Shown here piece by piece: positions 26,429 to 34,988 of a stretch of DNA of 64,000 nt. The notes under the pieces were generated by a model. That model had not been told where the DNA came from and did not search any database. It worked only from the letters and a program-made list of their open reading frames with translations. Position 1 is the first letter of the stretch, and every line of letters begins with the position of its first letter. Both the position numbers and the translations under genes were made by a program. The DNA comes from Streptomyces indicus (GTDB lineage: Bacteria; Actinomycetota; Actinomycetes; Streptomycetales; Streptomycetaceae): positions 156,803 to 220,802 of the forward strand of contig NZ_FNFF01000014.1 of NCBI RefSeq assembly GCF_900100315.1, written 5' to 3'.

Positions 26429-28132
26429 TCAGACCTGTTCGGCCTGCGCACGGACCGTCGGCAGCGGCATCAGGACCGGCTCCCCCGTCGGCGCCTTGCG
26501 GCAGACGTCGCCGCAGTCCGCGTCGAGCGAGCAGCAGAGCGAGCAGATGGGGCCGTTCTGCACGGGGCAGTCGGCGATGTCGGGGAGCTCGTAGGCCGTC
26601 TCGCAGACCGTGCAGTCGTGGGTGGCGGTCTCGTCCTCGACCTCGACCTCCGGGCCGTTCACCGGGTTCGGGCGGGCCAGGTAGTACTTGCCCTTGGTGG
26701 CCCAGGCGATCAACGGGCAGAGGACCAGGGCGAGTCCGGCGGCGATGAAGGTGGAGAAGGCTTCCGCGTACGTGCCGAAGAGGCCGAAGAAGGCGAGGAT
26801 GGAGACGGTCGAGGCGATCACCATCGCACCGAAGCCCGCGGGGTTCACGGCGTACAGGTACGCGCGCTTGAACTCGATGTACTTGGGGCTCCAGCCCATC
26901 CGCTTGTTGATGACCAGGTCGGCGGCGACGGCGGTGATCCAGGCGATGCCGACGTTGGAGTAGAAGCCGAGCAGCTTGTTGAGCGCGGCGAACATGTTGA
27001 GTTCCATCAGCGTCAGCGCGATGGCCAGGTTGAGGAAGATGTACCAGACCCGGCCCGGGTGCTTGTGCGTGACGCGGGAGAAGAAGTTCGACCAGCTCAG
27101 CGAGCCGCTGTAGGCGTTGGTGACGTTGATCTTGATCTGCGAGACGATCACGAAGACGGCGGCCGCGGGCAGGGCCACGCTGCCGAGCCAGGGCTTGAGG
27201 GCCTCGATCTGCGGGGCGATCGGTTCGAGCGCGTGCGTCTTCCCCACGGCTGCGAGGGCGACGAACGCCAGGAAAGCACCGCCGAGTTGCTTGGCCGCGC
27301 CGATGATGACCCAGCCGGGTCCGGCCGCGAGAACGGCCAGATTCCATCGCCTCTTGTTCCGCTCGGTCTTCTTCGGCATGAAGCGCAAGTAGTCGGCCTG
27401 CTCGCCGATCTGGGCGATCAGGGAGAGGGCGACGCCGGTGCCGAGTCCGTAGCCGATCCAGTCGAAGCCGGAGCCCGCGCCTTCCGTACCGCCGAAGGAG
27501 CCGAACGCGCCCCAGGCGTCCGGGGCTTCGAAGGCGAGGATGACGAACGGCAGGATCATGCCGATGATCCAGACCGGCTGGGTCCAGGCCTGCACCTTGG
27601 CGAGCGCGCCCATGCCGCGGAAGACGATCGGGATCACGATCAGCGTGGTGACCAAGTAGCCGATCTCCACCGGGAGTCCGACGGCCTGGTGCATGGCCTG
27701 GGCCATGATCGAGCCTTCGAGGGCGAAGAAGATGAAGGTGAACGAGGCGTAGATGAGCGAGGTCAGCGTCGAGCCGAAGTAGCCGAAGCCGGCGCCGCGG
27801 GTCACCAGGTCCATGTCCAGGCCGTACTTGGCGCAGGCCTTGGCGATGGGCACGCCGGTGATGAAGATGATCACGGCCGCGGTGAGGATCGAGGCGAAAC
27901 CGCTCGTGAAGCCGTACGTGAAGACGATCGAGGCGCCGATGGCGAAGTCGGCGAGGTAGGCGATACCGCCGAGCGCGGTGCCCGCGACCATCGAGGGCGA
28001 CCAGCGCCGGAAGGAGTGCGGGGCGTAGCGCAGCGAGTAGTCCTCGCGGGACTCGTCGGCGGCGAGCTTGGCGTAACTCCGCTGCGGAGGCGGCGGGTTG
28101 ACCTCTTCGGTGCGAGTGACCGTGTCCGTCAT
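26429..28132 (-). CDS. NCS1-family purine/cytosine-type permease with cysteine-rich C-terminal tail
   Basis: 567-aa membrane transporter. About twelve helices occupy residues 45-480, with NCS1 motifs in YSLRYAPHSFRRWSPSMVAG and in the central GEQADYLRFMP segment. Known relatives move cytosine, purines, hydantoins, thiamin or related N-heterocycles with Na+ or H+. The unusual part is a cytoplasmic tail with eight cysteines (Cys507, 510, 522, 530, 533, 534, 540, 544: DCTVCETAY, then GPICSLCCSLDADCGDVC), which looks like a small metal-binding or redox module. GAAGGAG precedes the ATG. An inverted repeat in the leader and the upstream GntR gene suggest ligand-dependent control. Confidence 0.88.
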   Translation of the reverse strand: MTDTVTRTEEVNPPPPQRSYAKLAADESREDYSLRYAPHSFRRWSPSMVAGTALGGIAYLADFAIGASIVFTYGFTSGFASILTAAVIIFITGVPIAKACAKYGLDMDLVTRGAGFGYFGSTLTSLIYASFTFIFFALEGSIMAQAMHQAVGLPVEIGYLVTTLIVIPIVFRGMGALAKVQAWTQPVWIIGMILPFVILAFEAPDAWGAFGSFGGTEGAGSGFDWIGYGLGTGVALSLIAQIGEQADYLRFMPKKTERNKRRWNLAVLAAGPGWVIIGAAKQLGGAFLAFVALAAVGKTHALEPIAPQIEALKPWLGSVALPAAAVFVIVSQIKINVTNAYSGSLSWSNFFSRVTHKHPGRVWYIFLNLAIALTLMELNMFAALNKLLGFYSNVGIAWITAVAADLVINKRMGWSPKYIEFKRAYLYAVNPAGFGAMVIASTVSILAFFGLFGTYAEAFSTFIAAGLALVLCPLIAWATKGKYYLARPNPVNGPEVEVEDETATHDCTVCETAYELPDIADCPVQNGPICSLCCSLDADCGDVCRKAPTGEPVLMPLPTVRAQAEQV

Positions 28133-28147
28133 GCTGGCTCCTTCACG

Positions 28148-28184
28148 CTTTCACCGACCGGGGTGCGGGTTCGGTCGGTGAAAG
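28148..28184 (-). promoter_or_regulatory. Inverted repeat in the NCS1 permease leader
   Basis: A 12-bp perfect inverted repeat (ctttcaccgacc / ggtcggtgaaag) with a 13-nt spacer lies 15 nt upstream of the permease start codon. It could be a leader hairpin affecting translation or a repressor operator. Confidence 0.55.
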
Positions 28185-28211
28185 TAGGAGCCGGACATGA
28201 CGATCCGTAGC

Positions 28212-28219
28212 GGTATACC
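28212..28219. promoter_or_regulatory. Candidate GntR/HutC-type operator
   Basis: The perfect palindrome ggtatacc fits the loose GT..TA..AC pattern bound by HutC-subfamily GntR regulators. It lies in the AT-richer stretch between the permease and the GntR gene, about 80 nt before the permease ATG. Short, so only suggestive. Confidence 0.35.
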
Positions 28220-28357
28220 ATTAACCCGGTGTTACGCGGCCGGGCGCGGCGTTAACTCCGGGTCACGGCGGCGGACGGGGCGCTCCGAGTATCGGGCACG
28301 GCGGCGGACAGGCACCCGCACCCGCTCACGGGCACTCCAACTGCCCGCCGCCTTCGG

Positions 28358-29110
28358 TCACTTCACGGGCAGGTGGTACGCCACGCGGTAGCGGTCGGCC
28401 GGGATCACCACGTCCGCCGTCTCGACCGGGCGGCCCGACGCGTAGTACGTGCGCTCGATGACCAGGACGACATGGCCGGGCACACCGCCGAGCAGATGCA
28501 GCTCCTCGGCGAGGCCGGGGCGGGCGCCCACTTCCTCCGCCACGTTGTCCACGATGACGTCGATGGCCGCCATCCGCTCGACCACGCCGCAGCCGCCGAG
28601 CGGCCCCTCCTCGGGCAGCATCACCGGGGTGCGGCCGGTGATGGCCAGCGGCTCGTACGACGTGGAGAGCATCATCGCCTCGCCGGCGTCCCGGAAGACA
28701 TACGAGGTGCGCATCACGCGGTCGCCGGGCTCGATCGCGAGGCGGCGGGCGATGTCGGCGTCGGCCTGGGCCTGTTCGCTGCGGGACTCCCAGGTCCCGC
28801 GCGCGCCGCTCTCGGCCTGCTCCTGACGGAACGGCGACAGTCCGCCGCGGTGCCGGTAGGCCGCGCGCGAGACCCGGCGCGGCACGGGCCGCTCGCGCAC
28901 ATACGTGCCCGAGCCCGAGCGGCCCTCGACGAGGCCCTCGGCCATCAGGACCTTGCGCGCCTCCAGCGCGACGGTGTCGGAGACCCCGTACTCCTCGCGG
29001 ATGCGGGCCTGGGAGGGGAGCCGGGTGTGCGGCGCCAGGGTGCCGCTCACGATCTGCTTCCGGAGATCGTCCGCTACGCGCAGATACGCGGGCTGCTCAC
29101 CGAACGTCAC
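28358..29110 (-). CDS. GntR-family transcriptional regulator, HutC/UTRA subfamily
   Basis: 250-aa repressor-type regulator. The N-terminal winged helix (about 8-75) contains RLPSQARIREEYGVS and GLVEGRSGSGTYV; the C-terminal UTRA effector domain (about 95-245) ends in VIERTYYASGRPVETADVVI, typical of small-molecule sensing. GTG start with GGGAG upstream. The gene is in line with the NCS1 permease gene 225 nt downstream, so the permease or its substrate pathway is the obvious target. Ligand unknown. Confidence 0.92.
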   Translation of the reverse strand: MTFGEQPAYLRVADDLRKQIVSGTLAPHTRLPSQARIREEYGVSDTVALEARKVLMAEGLVEGRSGSGTYVRERPVPRRVSRAAYRHRGGLSPFRQEQAESGARGTWESRSEQAQADADIARRLAIEPGDRVMRTSYVFRDAGEAMMLSTSYEPLAITGRTPVMLPEEGPLGGCGVVERMAAIDVIVDNVAEEVGARPGLAEELHLLGGVPGHVVLVIERTYYASGRPVETADVVIPADRYRVAYHLPVK

Positions 29111-29274
29111 TGGCCACTCCCATCAGGTTGACAGACAGCAACAGCCTGGCAACCCTGGGTTGTTGACCGCAACCAAAGGCCAGAGAATCACTCGAAGTGA
29201 TGACGATCTTCGTCAATCCCTTGTGCACCGGGCGGGGTTGCGCCTCGAGTGCGGTGCCTCCTGAGGCGAGCGGT

Positions 29275-29303
29275 CCCGCACTCGACTGCGTGTCGAGTGC
29301 GGG
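29275..29303 (-). terminator. Terminator downstream of the DUF4822 gene
   Basis: A 12-bp perfect stem (cccgcactcgac / gtcgagtgcggg) with a 5-nt loop lies about 50 nt after the stop codon at 29354. Confidence 0.8.
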
Positions 29304-29353
29304 GCCGCCCGGGCTCGGCGTGTCGCGCGGCGCTCAGCCTCAGCGGATCACGC

Positions 29354-29956
29354 TCAGCGGGCGTTGCCGTTGTTGAAGTGGTACTCGCCGTTGCCGCCGC
29401 CCTGGTTGCCGTTGGCGCCCGGGCCGCGGCCGTCGGTGCCGGGCTCCACGTGGTTGGTCTTGGTGTGCACGATGTCGTAGTACACGGAGGTGTCGCCGGC
29501 GTTCGGGAAGACGCGGTAGGTGAACACGTTCTTGTCGAGCTGCGTGATCGGAACGGTGCGCTGGAAGAGCACGTTGCCGTTCGCGTCCTTCGCGTTGATC
29601 CAGCGCTCGGAGCCGTCGGGGGTGACGGTCCAGTCGCCGTGCATCTTCGGGCTGTCGTCGAGGTTGTACATGGTGTACGTGCCGTCGGCGTCGAAGTACG
29701 CCCAGCCCACGAAGTTCGCCACGGCCGGGTTGTCGAGGGCGACGCGGTTGCCGTCCTGGTCGACGGCGCCGGTGGTCTTCCACGGGGTCGAGGCGAGCAG
29801 GTCGGAGGGCGTCGCGTCCTTCAGCGACGCGGCGGCGGGCGCCGACGCGGCGGGCGCGTCGGCGGCCAGGGCCGAGACGGGCACCAGCGCGGACACGGCG
29901 ATGGCGATCGCGGAGGCGGTGAGGGCGGAACGGCGGGAGATGCGGGTGATGTTCAT
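29354..29956 (-). CDS. Secreted DUF4822-domain protein
   Basis: 200-aa exported protein. The signal peptide contains an RRSA segment before a hydrophobic core (ALTASAIAIAVSALVPVSALA), which could be Sec or Tat. The mature part has the repeated beta pattern of DUF4822: STPWKTTGAVDQDGN, FVGWAYFDADGTYTMYNLDD, HGDWTVTPDGSERWI and VFTYRVFP. It ends in a Gly/Asn-rich tail (GANGNQGGGNGEYHFNN). Function unknown; a small calycin-like barrel is plausible. It is monocistronic, with its own terminator. Confidence 0.82.
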   Translation of the reverse strand: MNITRISRRSALTASAIAIAVSALVPVSALAADAPAASAPAAASLKDATPSDLLASTPWKTTGAVDQDGNRVALDNPAVANFVGWAYFDADGTYTMYNLDDSPKMHGDWTVTPDGSERWINAKDANGNVLFQRTVPITQLDKNVFTYRVFPNAGDTSVYYDIVHTKTNHVEPGTDGRGPGANGNQGGGNGEYHFNNGNAR

Positions 29957-30102
29957 GCCCTCGACGCTATGGGCGGCACCGGGGCGACCGTGTCATCCGA
30001 TCGGCTACTGATGGGGTCCCTGGACGGTGGATTCGCCCAGGTCCTTTCGCGCGGCCGGACCGCGCCACCGCCGCGCGGACTGCTCCGGGCCGGCTTCTGG
30101 GC

Positions 30103-30568
30103 CTACCCGGCCCCGGCCCCGGGCTCGCCGGCGAGGCAGGCGTGGCAGAGGCATCGGTCCGGGTGCGGACTGTACGGCGCCGTCTCGGCGCGGTACTGGC
30201 GCGCATACCGCTCCAGCGTCGCGGAGACCTCCGCCGCGTAGTCCGCGCCGAATCCGCCTTCGCGTCCTGCCTCACGCAGCCGCTCCACGACGCGCGGGGT
30301 GTGCACGAGCTTCGGCCGGAAGCTGTGGAGGTGGCGCGTCGCCGTGTCGATGACGAGCCACCGACCCGTGTGCCGCTCACGTCCGGCCACCGTGACCCGA
30401 TCCTCCCGGACCCCAGTACGCGTCGGCCACGTACACCTTCGCCCCGCCCCTGAAGCACTTCGTCCCCGGGCGCAGTTCCTGGCCCCCGACTCCGCATCGA
30501 CGCCAGGCCACGACGTTCGCCGCCACCAACCAGACCGGCTCATACGGTGAGATAACGGACTCGTTCAC
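30103..30568 (-). pseudogene. Frameshifted conserved protein gene
   Basis: Two overlapping frames make one protein only if a base is restored. The first frame from GTG 30568 reads ISPYEPVWLVAANVVAWRR and KVYVADAYWGPG, then derails to a stop near 30377. The second continues with EDRVTVAGRERHTGRWLVID, HLHSFRPKLVHTPRVVERLR and ends at 30103 with a Cys-containing CLCHACLAGEP tail. This matches a Streptomyces family I remember only by pattern (WLVAANV ... GTK.F..G.KVY...WG.G). The break lies at a G-run near 30405-30410, consistent with a one-base loss by slippage or a sequencing error. Confidence 0.65.
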
Positions 30569-30615
30569 CCGCCCCGCCCTCCCCGTCCGCGCTCGACCGA
30601 CCGAAGAGACAGGCC

Positions 30616-31653
30616 CTAGACCTCCGCACCCTCACCCGGTGCGGGCGCCTCCTCGCCCGGTGCAGGGGCCTCGGACTCCGTGCCGCCGGAGCCGGAGCCG
30701 CCCGAGTCGCCGGATCCGCCCGAGCCGCCCGCGTCACGCAGCGAACCCGTCGTCTTGCCGCCGTTCTCCTTGCCCAGGATGCAGGTGACCTCGCGGTCGC
30801 CGAGCCGCCAGCTCTGCTGCGTCGGGCTGTAGAAGAAGATGAAGGTGTCCTCGGGGGTGGCGTCGATGTCCCCGACGTAGTCCTCCACCATCGCCCCGCA
30901 CTTGTCGTTGGCGAGGTCGTCGATCTTGCGCTGGCCGGGGAACTCGGAGTGGTCGAGCTCGAACGAGCCGAAGGCCTCGCCGTCGTGCGGCTCGGAGCAG
31001 GGCACGACGTCGAGTTCGTACGTCAGGCCTTCGAGCTCACCGCCGGGCGCGTTGAAGCACTCCCCCTTGTCGGGCGAGGCGATCTGCTCCTTCTGCGCGT
31101 CCTTGACGCCGTCCCTGAACCCGTCCCAGAAGTCGCCGGCCGCCCCGCTCACGAAGAAGAGGACGGTGAGGGCCAGGGTCACCGCGTTGACCACGATGCC
31201 CGAGATCGCGAGGCCCCGGCCTGACTGGCCGCTGCGCTTCGTCTGCCGCAGGGCGACGAGACCGAAGACCAGGCCGAGCGGAAGGAAGCAGAGCACGCAG
31301 GTGACGAGCGCGGCGATGGCGAGACCGCTGGTCTTCGGCGCGCTCGGGTAGGGCTGCCAGCCGTTGCCGTATCCCGGGTACGGACCTTGGGGCTGCTGGC
31401 CGTACGGCGCCTGCGGGTTCTGGCCGTACGACTGCTGCGGATTCTGCGGATTCTGGCCGTACGGGGTCTGCGGGTTCTGGTGGTACGGGGCCTGCGGAGG
31501 CTGTCCGTACGGGGCCTGCGCGCCTTGGCCGTACGGCTGCTGCGGGGGAACCTGACCCTGCGGCTGCTGCTGGGGGATCTGACCCTGCGGCTGCTGCGGG
31601 CTCTGCTGGGGCGGGCCATACGGGTTGTCCTGGGGCGGCGGAGGTATGGCCAC
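30616..31653 (-). CDS. DUF4190 / septum-formation-domain membrane protein with Pro/Gln-rich N-terminus
   Basis: 345-aa protein. The first 105 residues are Pro/Gln/Tyr-rich repeats (PYGQNPQ and PYGQPPQ units), a cytoplasmic disordered tail. Two membrane helices follow (ALVTCVLCFLPLGLVFGLVA and the region after GRGLAISGIVVNAVTLAL), the DUF4190 pattern. The extracytoplasmic part matches the septum-formation domain: KGECFNAPGG, YELDVVPCSEPHDGEAFGSF, CGAMVEDY and VTCILGK, with paired cysteines. It ends in a Gly/Ser/Glu-rich tail. GTG 31653 is chosen because AGGAG lies 9 nt upstream and the repeats begin there. Confidence 0.88.
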   Translation of the reverse strand: MAIPPPPQDNPYGPPQQSPQQPQGQIPQQQPQGQVPPQQPYGQGAQAPYGQPPQAPYHQNPQTPYGQNPQNPQQSYGQNPQAPYGQQPQGPYPGYGNGWQPYPSAPKTSGLAIAALVTCVLCFLPLGLVFGLVALRQTKRSGQSGRGLAISGIVVNAVTLALTVLFFVSGAAGDFWDGFRDGVKDAQKEQIASPDKGECFNAPGGELEGLTYELDVVPCSEPHDGEAFGSFELDHSEFPGQRKIDDLANDKCGAMVEDYVGDIDATPEDTFIFFYSPTQQSWRLGDREVTCILGKENGGKTTGSLRDAGGSGGSGDSGGSGSGGTESEAPAPGEEAPAPGEGAEV

Positions 31654-31981
31654 GGGCTGCGGTCTCCTGATCGGCGGTGGGCGAGCCGCGCCGCCCGGCA
31701 GGTGCCGCGGCGGCCGCGGGCGGGCTGCTGCCCGAAATCGTACGGCTTTGCGGACGGGGCCCCGACGCCTTGTCCGGCGTTCGTCCGGCGGGGGTGCGGA
31801 CGGTCGGGGCGCGGAGCGCCGAATAACGGTGAGACCGGCACGCGCTGCCTGCGGTCGGTCACCGCGCGCCGCCGGGTGTGCCCGGCCCCGCCGCCGAACG
31901 TCGTCGGCCCGCGCCGCCGTGCGTGGGACCCCCGCGCGGCGCAGCGGCGAGGCGGGCGGGGCGGTTCCTAGGGTCGGCCGG
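31654..31981. promoter_or_regulatory. Divergent promoter region between the DUF4190 and GH65 genes
   Basis: 328 nt without a supported gene; it must carry two divergent promoters. I see only short direct repeats (gtccggcg twice near 31770-31790) and no clear operator. The sequence is as GC-rich as coding DNA, so open frames across it are not informative. Confidence 0.4.
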
Positions 31982-34810
31982 GTGAGCACTTCGCGCAGCC
32001 GTCGCCTCCCCGCCGCAAGCAGCCGCCTCCGTATGCCGATCGCGAGCAGCCACCTCCGTATGCCGATCGCGAGCAGCCGCCGAACGGTCTTCGCACGCAG
32101 CCGCCCTACGGTCCTCGCAGGCAGCCGCCGAACGGTCCTCGCACGCAGCCGCCGCCTCGTCCGCGCCGCGGGCCCGCGCACCGGCGGACTTCTCACCGCG
32201 CTCGCCCTCCTCGCCGGGACGCTGGCCGGTGCCGGCAGCGCCGGGGCGCGGCCCTGGCCCGCCGATCCCTCGGACCGGACCGCGCCCGGCGGGAGTTGTG
32301 CGCCCTCGCCCGGCTGGACGCCGACGGCCACCGATCCGCGGGCCACCGGGCCCGCGCACGCCTACGTGGGCAACGGGGCGCTCGGCGTGCGGGTGCCGCC
32401 GCGCGGGCACGGGTACGCGGTGTCGGACACCAAGACCGGCTGGCCGCTGTTCACACCGCGCTACGACGGCGCGTTCGCCGCCGGGCTCTACGCGGTCGAC
32501 CCGGAGTCCGGGCGGCAGGCGCTCGCCGCGCTGCCCACCTGGACCACCCTCGACTTCGCCGTTGGCAAGGAGACCTACGGCGCGAAGGGCACGGCGGCCG
32601 GCACGTCCGCGTACCGCCAGACGCTTTTCCTGCGCTGCGGGTTCGTACGGACCTCGCTCACCTGGACCGCCGCCGACGGCCGCCGCACCGACCTCGTCTA
32701 CGACGTGCTCGCCGACCGCAACGCCCCGCAGGGCGGCGCGGTACGGCTGCGGATCACCCCGCACTGGAACGGCGAGGCGACCGTGGTCGACCGGATCGAC
32801 GGCCGGGGTGCGCGGCGGCTCGCGCACGAGGGCGGCCGGGCGAGCGGACGCGCCACGGTCGACGTGGCCTTCCGCGCCCAGGGCACCGGGACGCGCGGTG
32901 CGGTGGCCTCGACGCTGCGGGCGCCGGGGAAGGTACGGCAGGGCGGCGCGGCACGGGAGTTGAGCGCGGCGCAGTCCGCGACGTTCCCGGTGCGCTCCGG
33001 GCGGAGCTACGAGGTGGTGAAGTTCGTCGGGGTCGGCGGTGAGCGGACCACGGCCGCGTCGCGGCGTGCGGCGATCCGCTTCTCGCAGCATGCGGCGCTG
33101 CGCGGCTGGCCCGCGCTGTTCGCCGCGCACACCGCGGCCTGGCGCGGCCTGTGGTCCTCGCGGATCGAGGTGCCGGGCCGCGAGGATCTGCAACTGTGGC
33201 TGCGTTCGGCGCAGTACGGCCTGTACGCGGCGCTGCGCCGCGGCGGCCGCGACAGCATCGCGCCCACCGGCCTGACCAGCGACAACTATGCGGGCCTTGT
33301 CTTCTGGGACGCGGAGACCTGGATGTTCCCGCCGCTGCTCGCCACGCGTCCCGAACTCGCCCGCCCCGTCCTGGACTACCGCTTCGCGACCATGGGCGGC
33401 GCCCGCGACAACGCGCGCAGGCTCGGCTACAAGGGCCTGTTCTTCCCGTGGACCAGCGGCGCGGACGGCGGACTCTGGTCGGAGTGCCACAGCTGGCGCC
33501 CGCCGCACTGCCTCACGCAGGTGCACCTCCAGTCGGACATCGCGCTCGCCGCCTGGCAGTACTGGCTCGCGACCGGCGACCGCGGCTGGCTGAAGGAGCG
33601 CGGCGCACCGCTGCTGCGCGGGATCGCGGAGTTCTGGGCCGACAAGGCGGAGCGGAACACGGACGGCTCGTACTCGATCCGCGACACCGCCGGGCCCGAC
33701 GAGTACAGCAACGGCGTGGACGACGCGGTCTTCACGAACGCGGGCGCGGCGACCTCGCTGCGGCACGCCGCCGAGGCGGTCGAAATCCTCGGCGGGCGCC
33801 CCGATCCGGCCTGGCGGCGGATCGGGGACCGGCTGCGGATCCCGTACGACGCCCGGCGGAAGATCTTCTGGCAGTACGACGGCTTCGAGCGCCTGCGGAA
33901 CCCGCGGATCAAGCAGGCCGACACCGTCCTCCTCATGTACCCGCTGGAGTGGCCCATGCCGGAAGGGGCCGCCGCGGCGACGCTCGACCACTACGCGGCG
34001 CTCACCGATCCCGACGGACCGGCGATGACGGACTCGGTGCACGCGGTCGACGCGGCCGCGATCGGAGAGCCCGGCTGCTCCGCGTACACGTATCTCCAGC
34101 GCTCCATCCGGCCCTTCGTGCGCGGCCCCTTCGCCCTCTTCTCCGAGGCGCGCGGCGAGAAGGCGGGCGCCCACGACCCGCTCGCCGGCTCCCCCGCCCA
34201 GGACTTCCTCACCGGCAAGGGCGGCTTCCTCCAGGTCTTCACGCACGGCCTGACGGGGTTGCGGCTGCGTCCGGACGCGGTGCGCCTCGATCCGACGCTG
34301 CCGCCCCAACTCTCCTCCGGCGTACGGCTGTACGGGCTGTCGTGGCGCGGCCGTACGTACGACGTGAACGTCGGGCCGCGCGAGACGACAGTGCGGCTGA
34401 CCTCCGGTGAGCCGTTCACGATCGAGTCACCGCAGGGCTCGTTCCGGGTGACGGCCGCCGATCCGGCCGTCCTCAAGACCCGCCGCCCGGACCTGGCACC
34501 GGGCGGCTCACTCGCCCGCTGCCGCCCGGCCTCGGCGAGCTCGGAGGAGCCGGGGCTCTACGCGGCGGCCGCGGTGGACGGGAGCACGGCGACAGCGTGG
34601 AGGCCCGAACGCGCCGGGGCCTGGCTGCGCGTGGACCTCGGGCGCACGCGACCGGTCAACTCGGTCTCGGCGGACGGGAGTCACCGGGTCCAGACCTCGA
34701 CGGACGGCAAGCGCTGGGAGCCGTTCACCAAGGGTGAGCCGGTGCGGTGGGTGCGGATCGTGCAGACGGGTGCGGGGCCGGAGGCGGTCACCGAGCTGAA
34801 GGTCGACTGA
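31982..34810 (+). CDS. Secreted glycoside hydrolase family 65 protein with C-terminal discoidin (F5/8C) domain
   Basis: 942-aa protein. An unusual Arg-rich repetitive N-terminus (about 60 residues) precedes a signal peptide (GGLLTALALLAGTLAGAGSA). The GH65 N-terminal sandwich and (alpha/alpha)6 barrel cover about 90-790, with TSDNYAGLVFWDAETWMFPP, GPDEYSNGVDDAVFTNAG (Glu574 the expected catalytic acid) and KQADTVLLMYPLEW. A discoidin-like domain (about 840-942) could bind carbohydrate. Family members are acid trehalases, or phosphorylases of trehalose, maltose or kojibiose; secretion and the eukaryote-like layout favour hydrolysis of extracellular trehalose or a related glycoside. Starts at GTG 31982, ATG 32033 or ATG 32060 are possible. 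Confidence 0.87.
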   Translation: MSTSRSRRLPAASSRLRMPIASSHLRMPIASSRRTVFARSRPTVLAGSRRTVLARSRRLVRAAGPRTGGLLTALALLAGTLAGAGSAGARPWPADPSDRTAPGGSCAPSPGWTPTATDPRATGPAHAYVGNGALGVRVPPRGHGYAVSDTKTGWPLFTPRYDGAFAAGLYAVDPESGRQALAALPTWTTLDFAVGKETYGAKGTAAGTSAYRQTLFLRCGFVRTSLTWTAADGRRTDLVYDVLADRNAPQGGAVRLRITPHWNGEATVVDRIDGRGARRLAHEGGRASGRATVDVAFRAQGTGTRGAVASTLRAPGKVRQGGAARELSAAQSATFPVRSGRSYEVVKFVGVGGERTTAASRRAAIRFSQHAALRGWPALFAAHTAAWRGLWSSRIEVPGREDLQLWLRSAQYGLYAALRRGGRDSIAPTGLTSDNYAGLVFWDAETWMFPPLLATRPELARPVLDYRFATMGGARDNARRLGYKGLFFPWTSGADGGLWSECHSWRPPHCLTQVHLQSDIALAAWQYWLATGDRGWLKERGAPLLRGIAEFWADKAERNTDGSYSIRDTAGPDEYSNGVDDAVFTNAGAATSLRHAAEAVEILGGRPDPAWRRIGDRLRIPYDARRKIFWQYDGFERLRNPRIKQADTVLLMYPLEWPMPEGAAAATLDHYAALTDPDGPAMTDSVHAVDAAAIGEPGCSAYTYLQRSIRPFVRGPFALFSEARGEKAGAHDPLAGSPAQDFLTGKGGFLQVFTHGLTGLRLRPDAVRLDPTLPPQLSSGVRLYGLSWRGRTYDVNVGPRETTVRLTSGEPFTIESPQGSFRVTAADPAVLKTRRPDLAPGGSLARCRPASASSEEPGLYAAAAVDGSTATAWRPERAGAWLRVDLGRTRPVNSVSADGSHRVQTSTDGKRWEPFTKGEPVRWVRIVQTGAGPEAVTELKVD
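32019..32160. repeat. Imperfect 24-27-bp tandem repeats at the start of the GH65 gene
   Basis: Units such as agcagccgcctccgtatgcc (27-bp period, two near-identical copies) and agccgccgaacggtcctcgc (24-bp period, about three copies) follow each other. In the gene's frame they code for Arg/Ser-rich sequence; in another frame they would read Pro-rich QPPPYADRE and QPPNGPRT blocks, much like a Pro-rich membrane-protein tail. Confidence 0.75.
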
Positions 34811-34811
34811 C

Positions 34812-34905
34812 CCCGTGACCGCCGCCTCCGTGCGGGCCGAGCTCAGTTGGACGGACCGGCCGGGCAGCGGCCGGCCTCTTCGCTGCTCACCACGGGGCGC
34901 ATCTG
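34812..34905 (+). pseudogene. Remnant of a duplicated TerD-vWA gene 5' end
   Basis: From 34812 the sequence (cccgtgaccgccgcctccgt and onward for about 50 nt) is nearly identical to 35672-35720 inside the TerD-vWA gene, with weaker similarity to about 34905 (gctgctcacca against gctgctcaccg). It has no room for a full gene and soon degenerates. It is a fossil of a duplication with an 860-bp offset that now brackets the 144-aa gene. Confidence 0.7.
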
Positions 34906-34988
34906 TGGTACGGCCCACGAGGCGCATCTGTGGCTCGTCACCCGCTACAGCCTCACGCGACAACCCGCCCGATTGGACCGGTGTGCCT

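Noticed and set aside
32021..32170. A separate Pro-rich small protein in the alternative frame of the GH65 N-terminus
   Set aside because: A TAG lies just upstream in that frame and no start codon occurs before the repeats.
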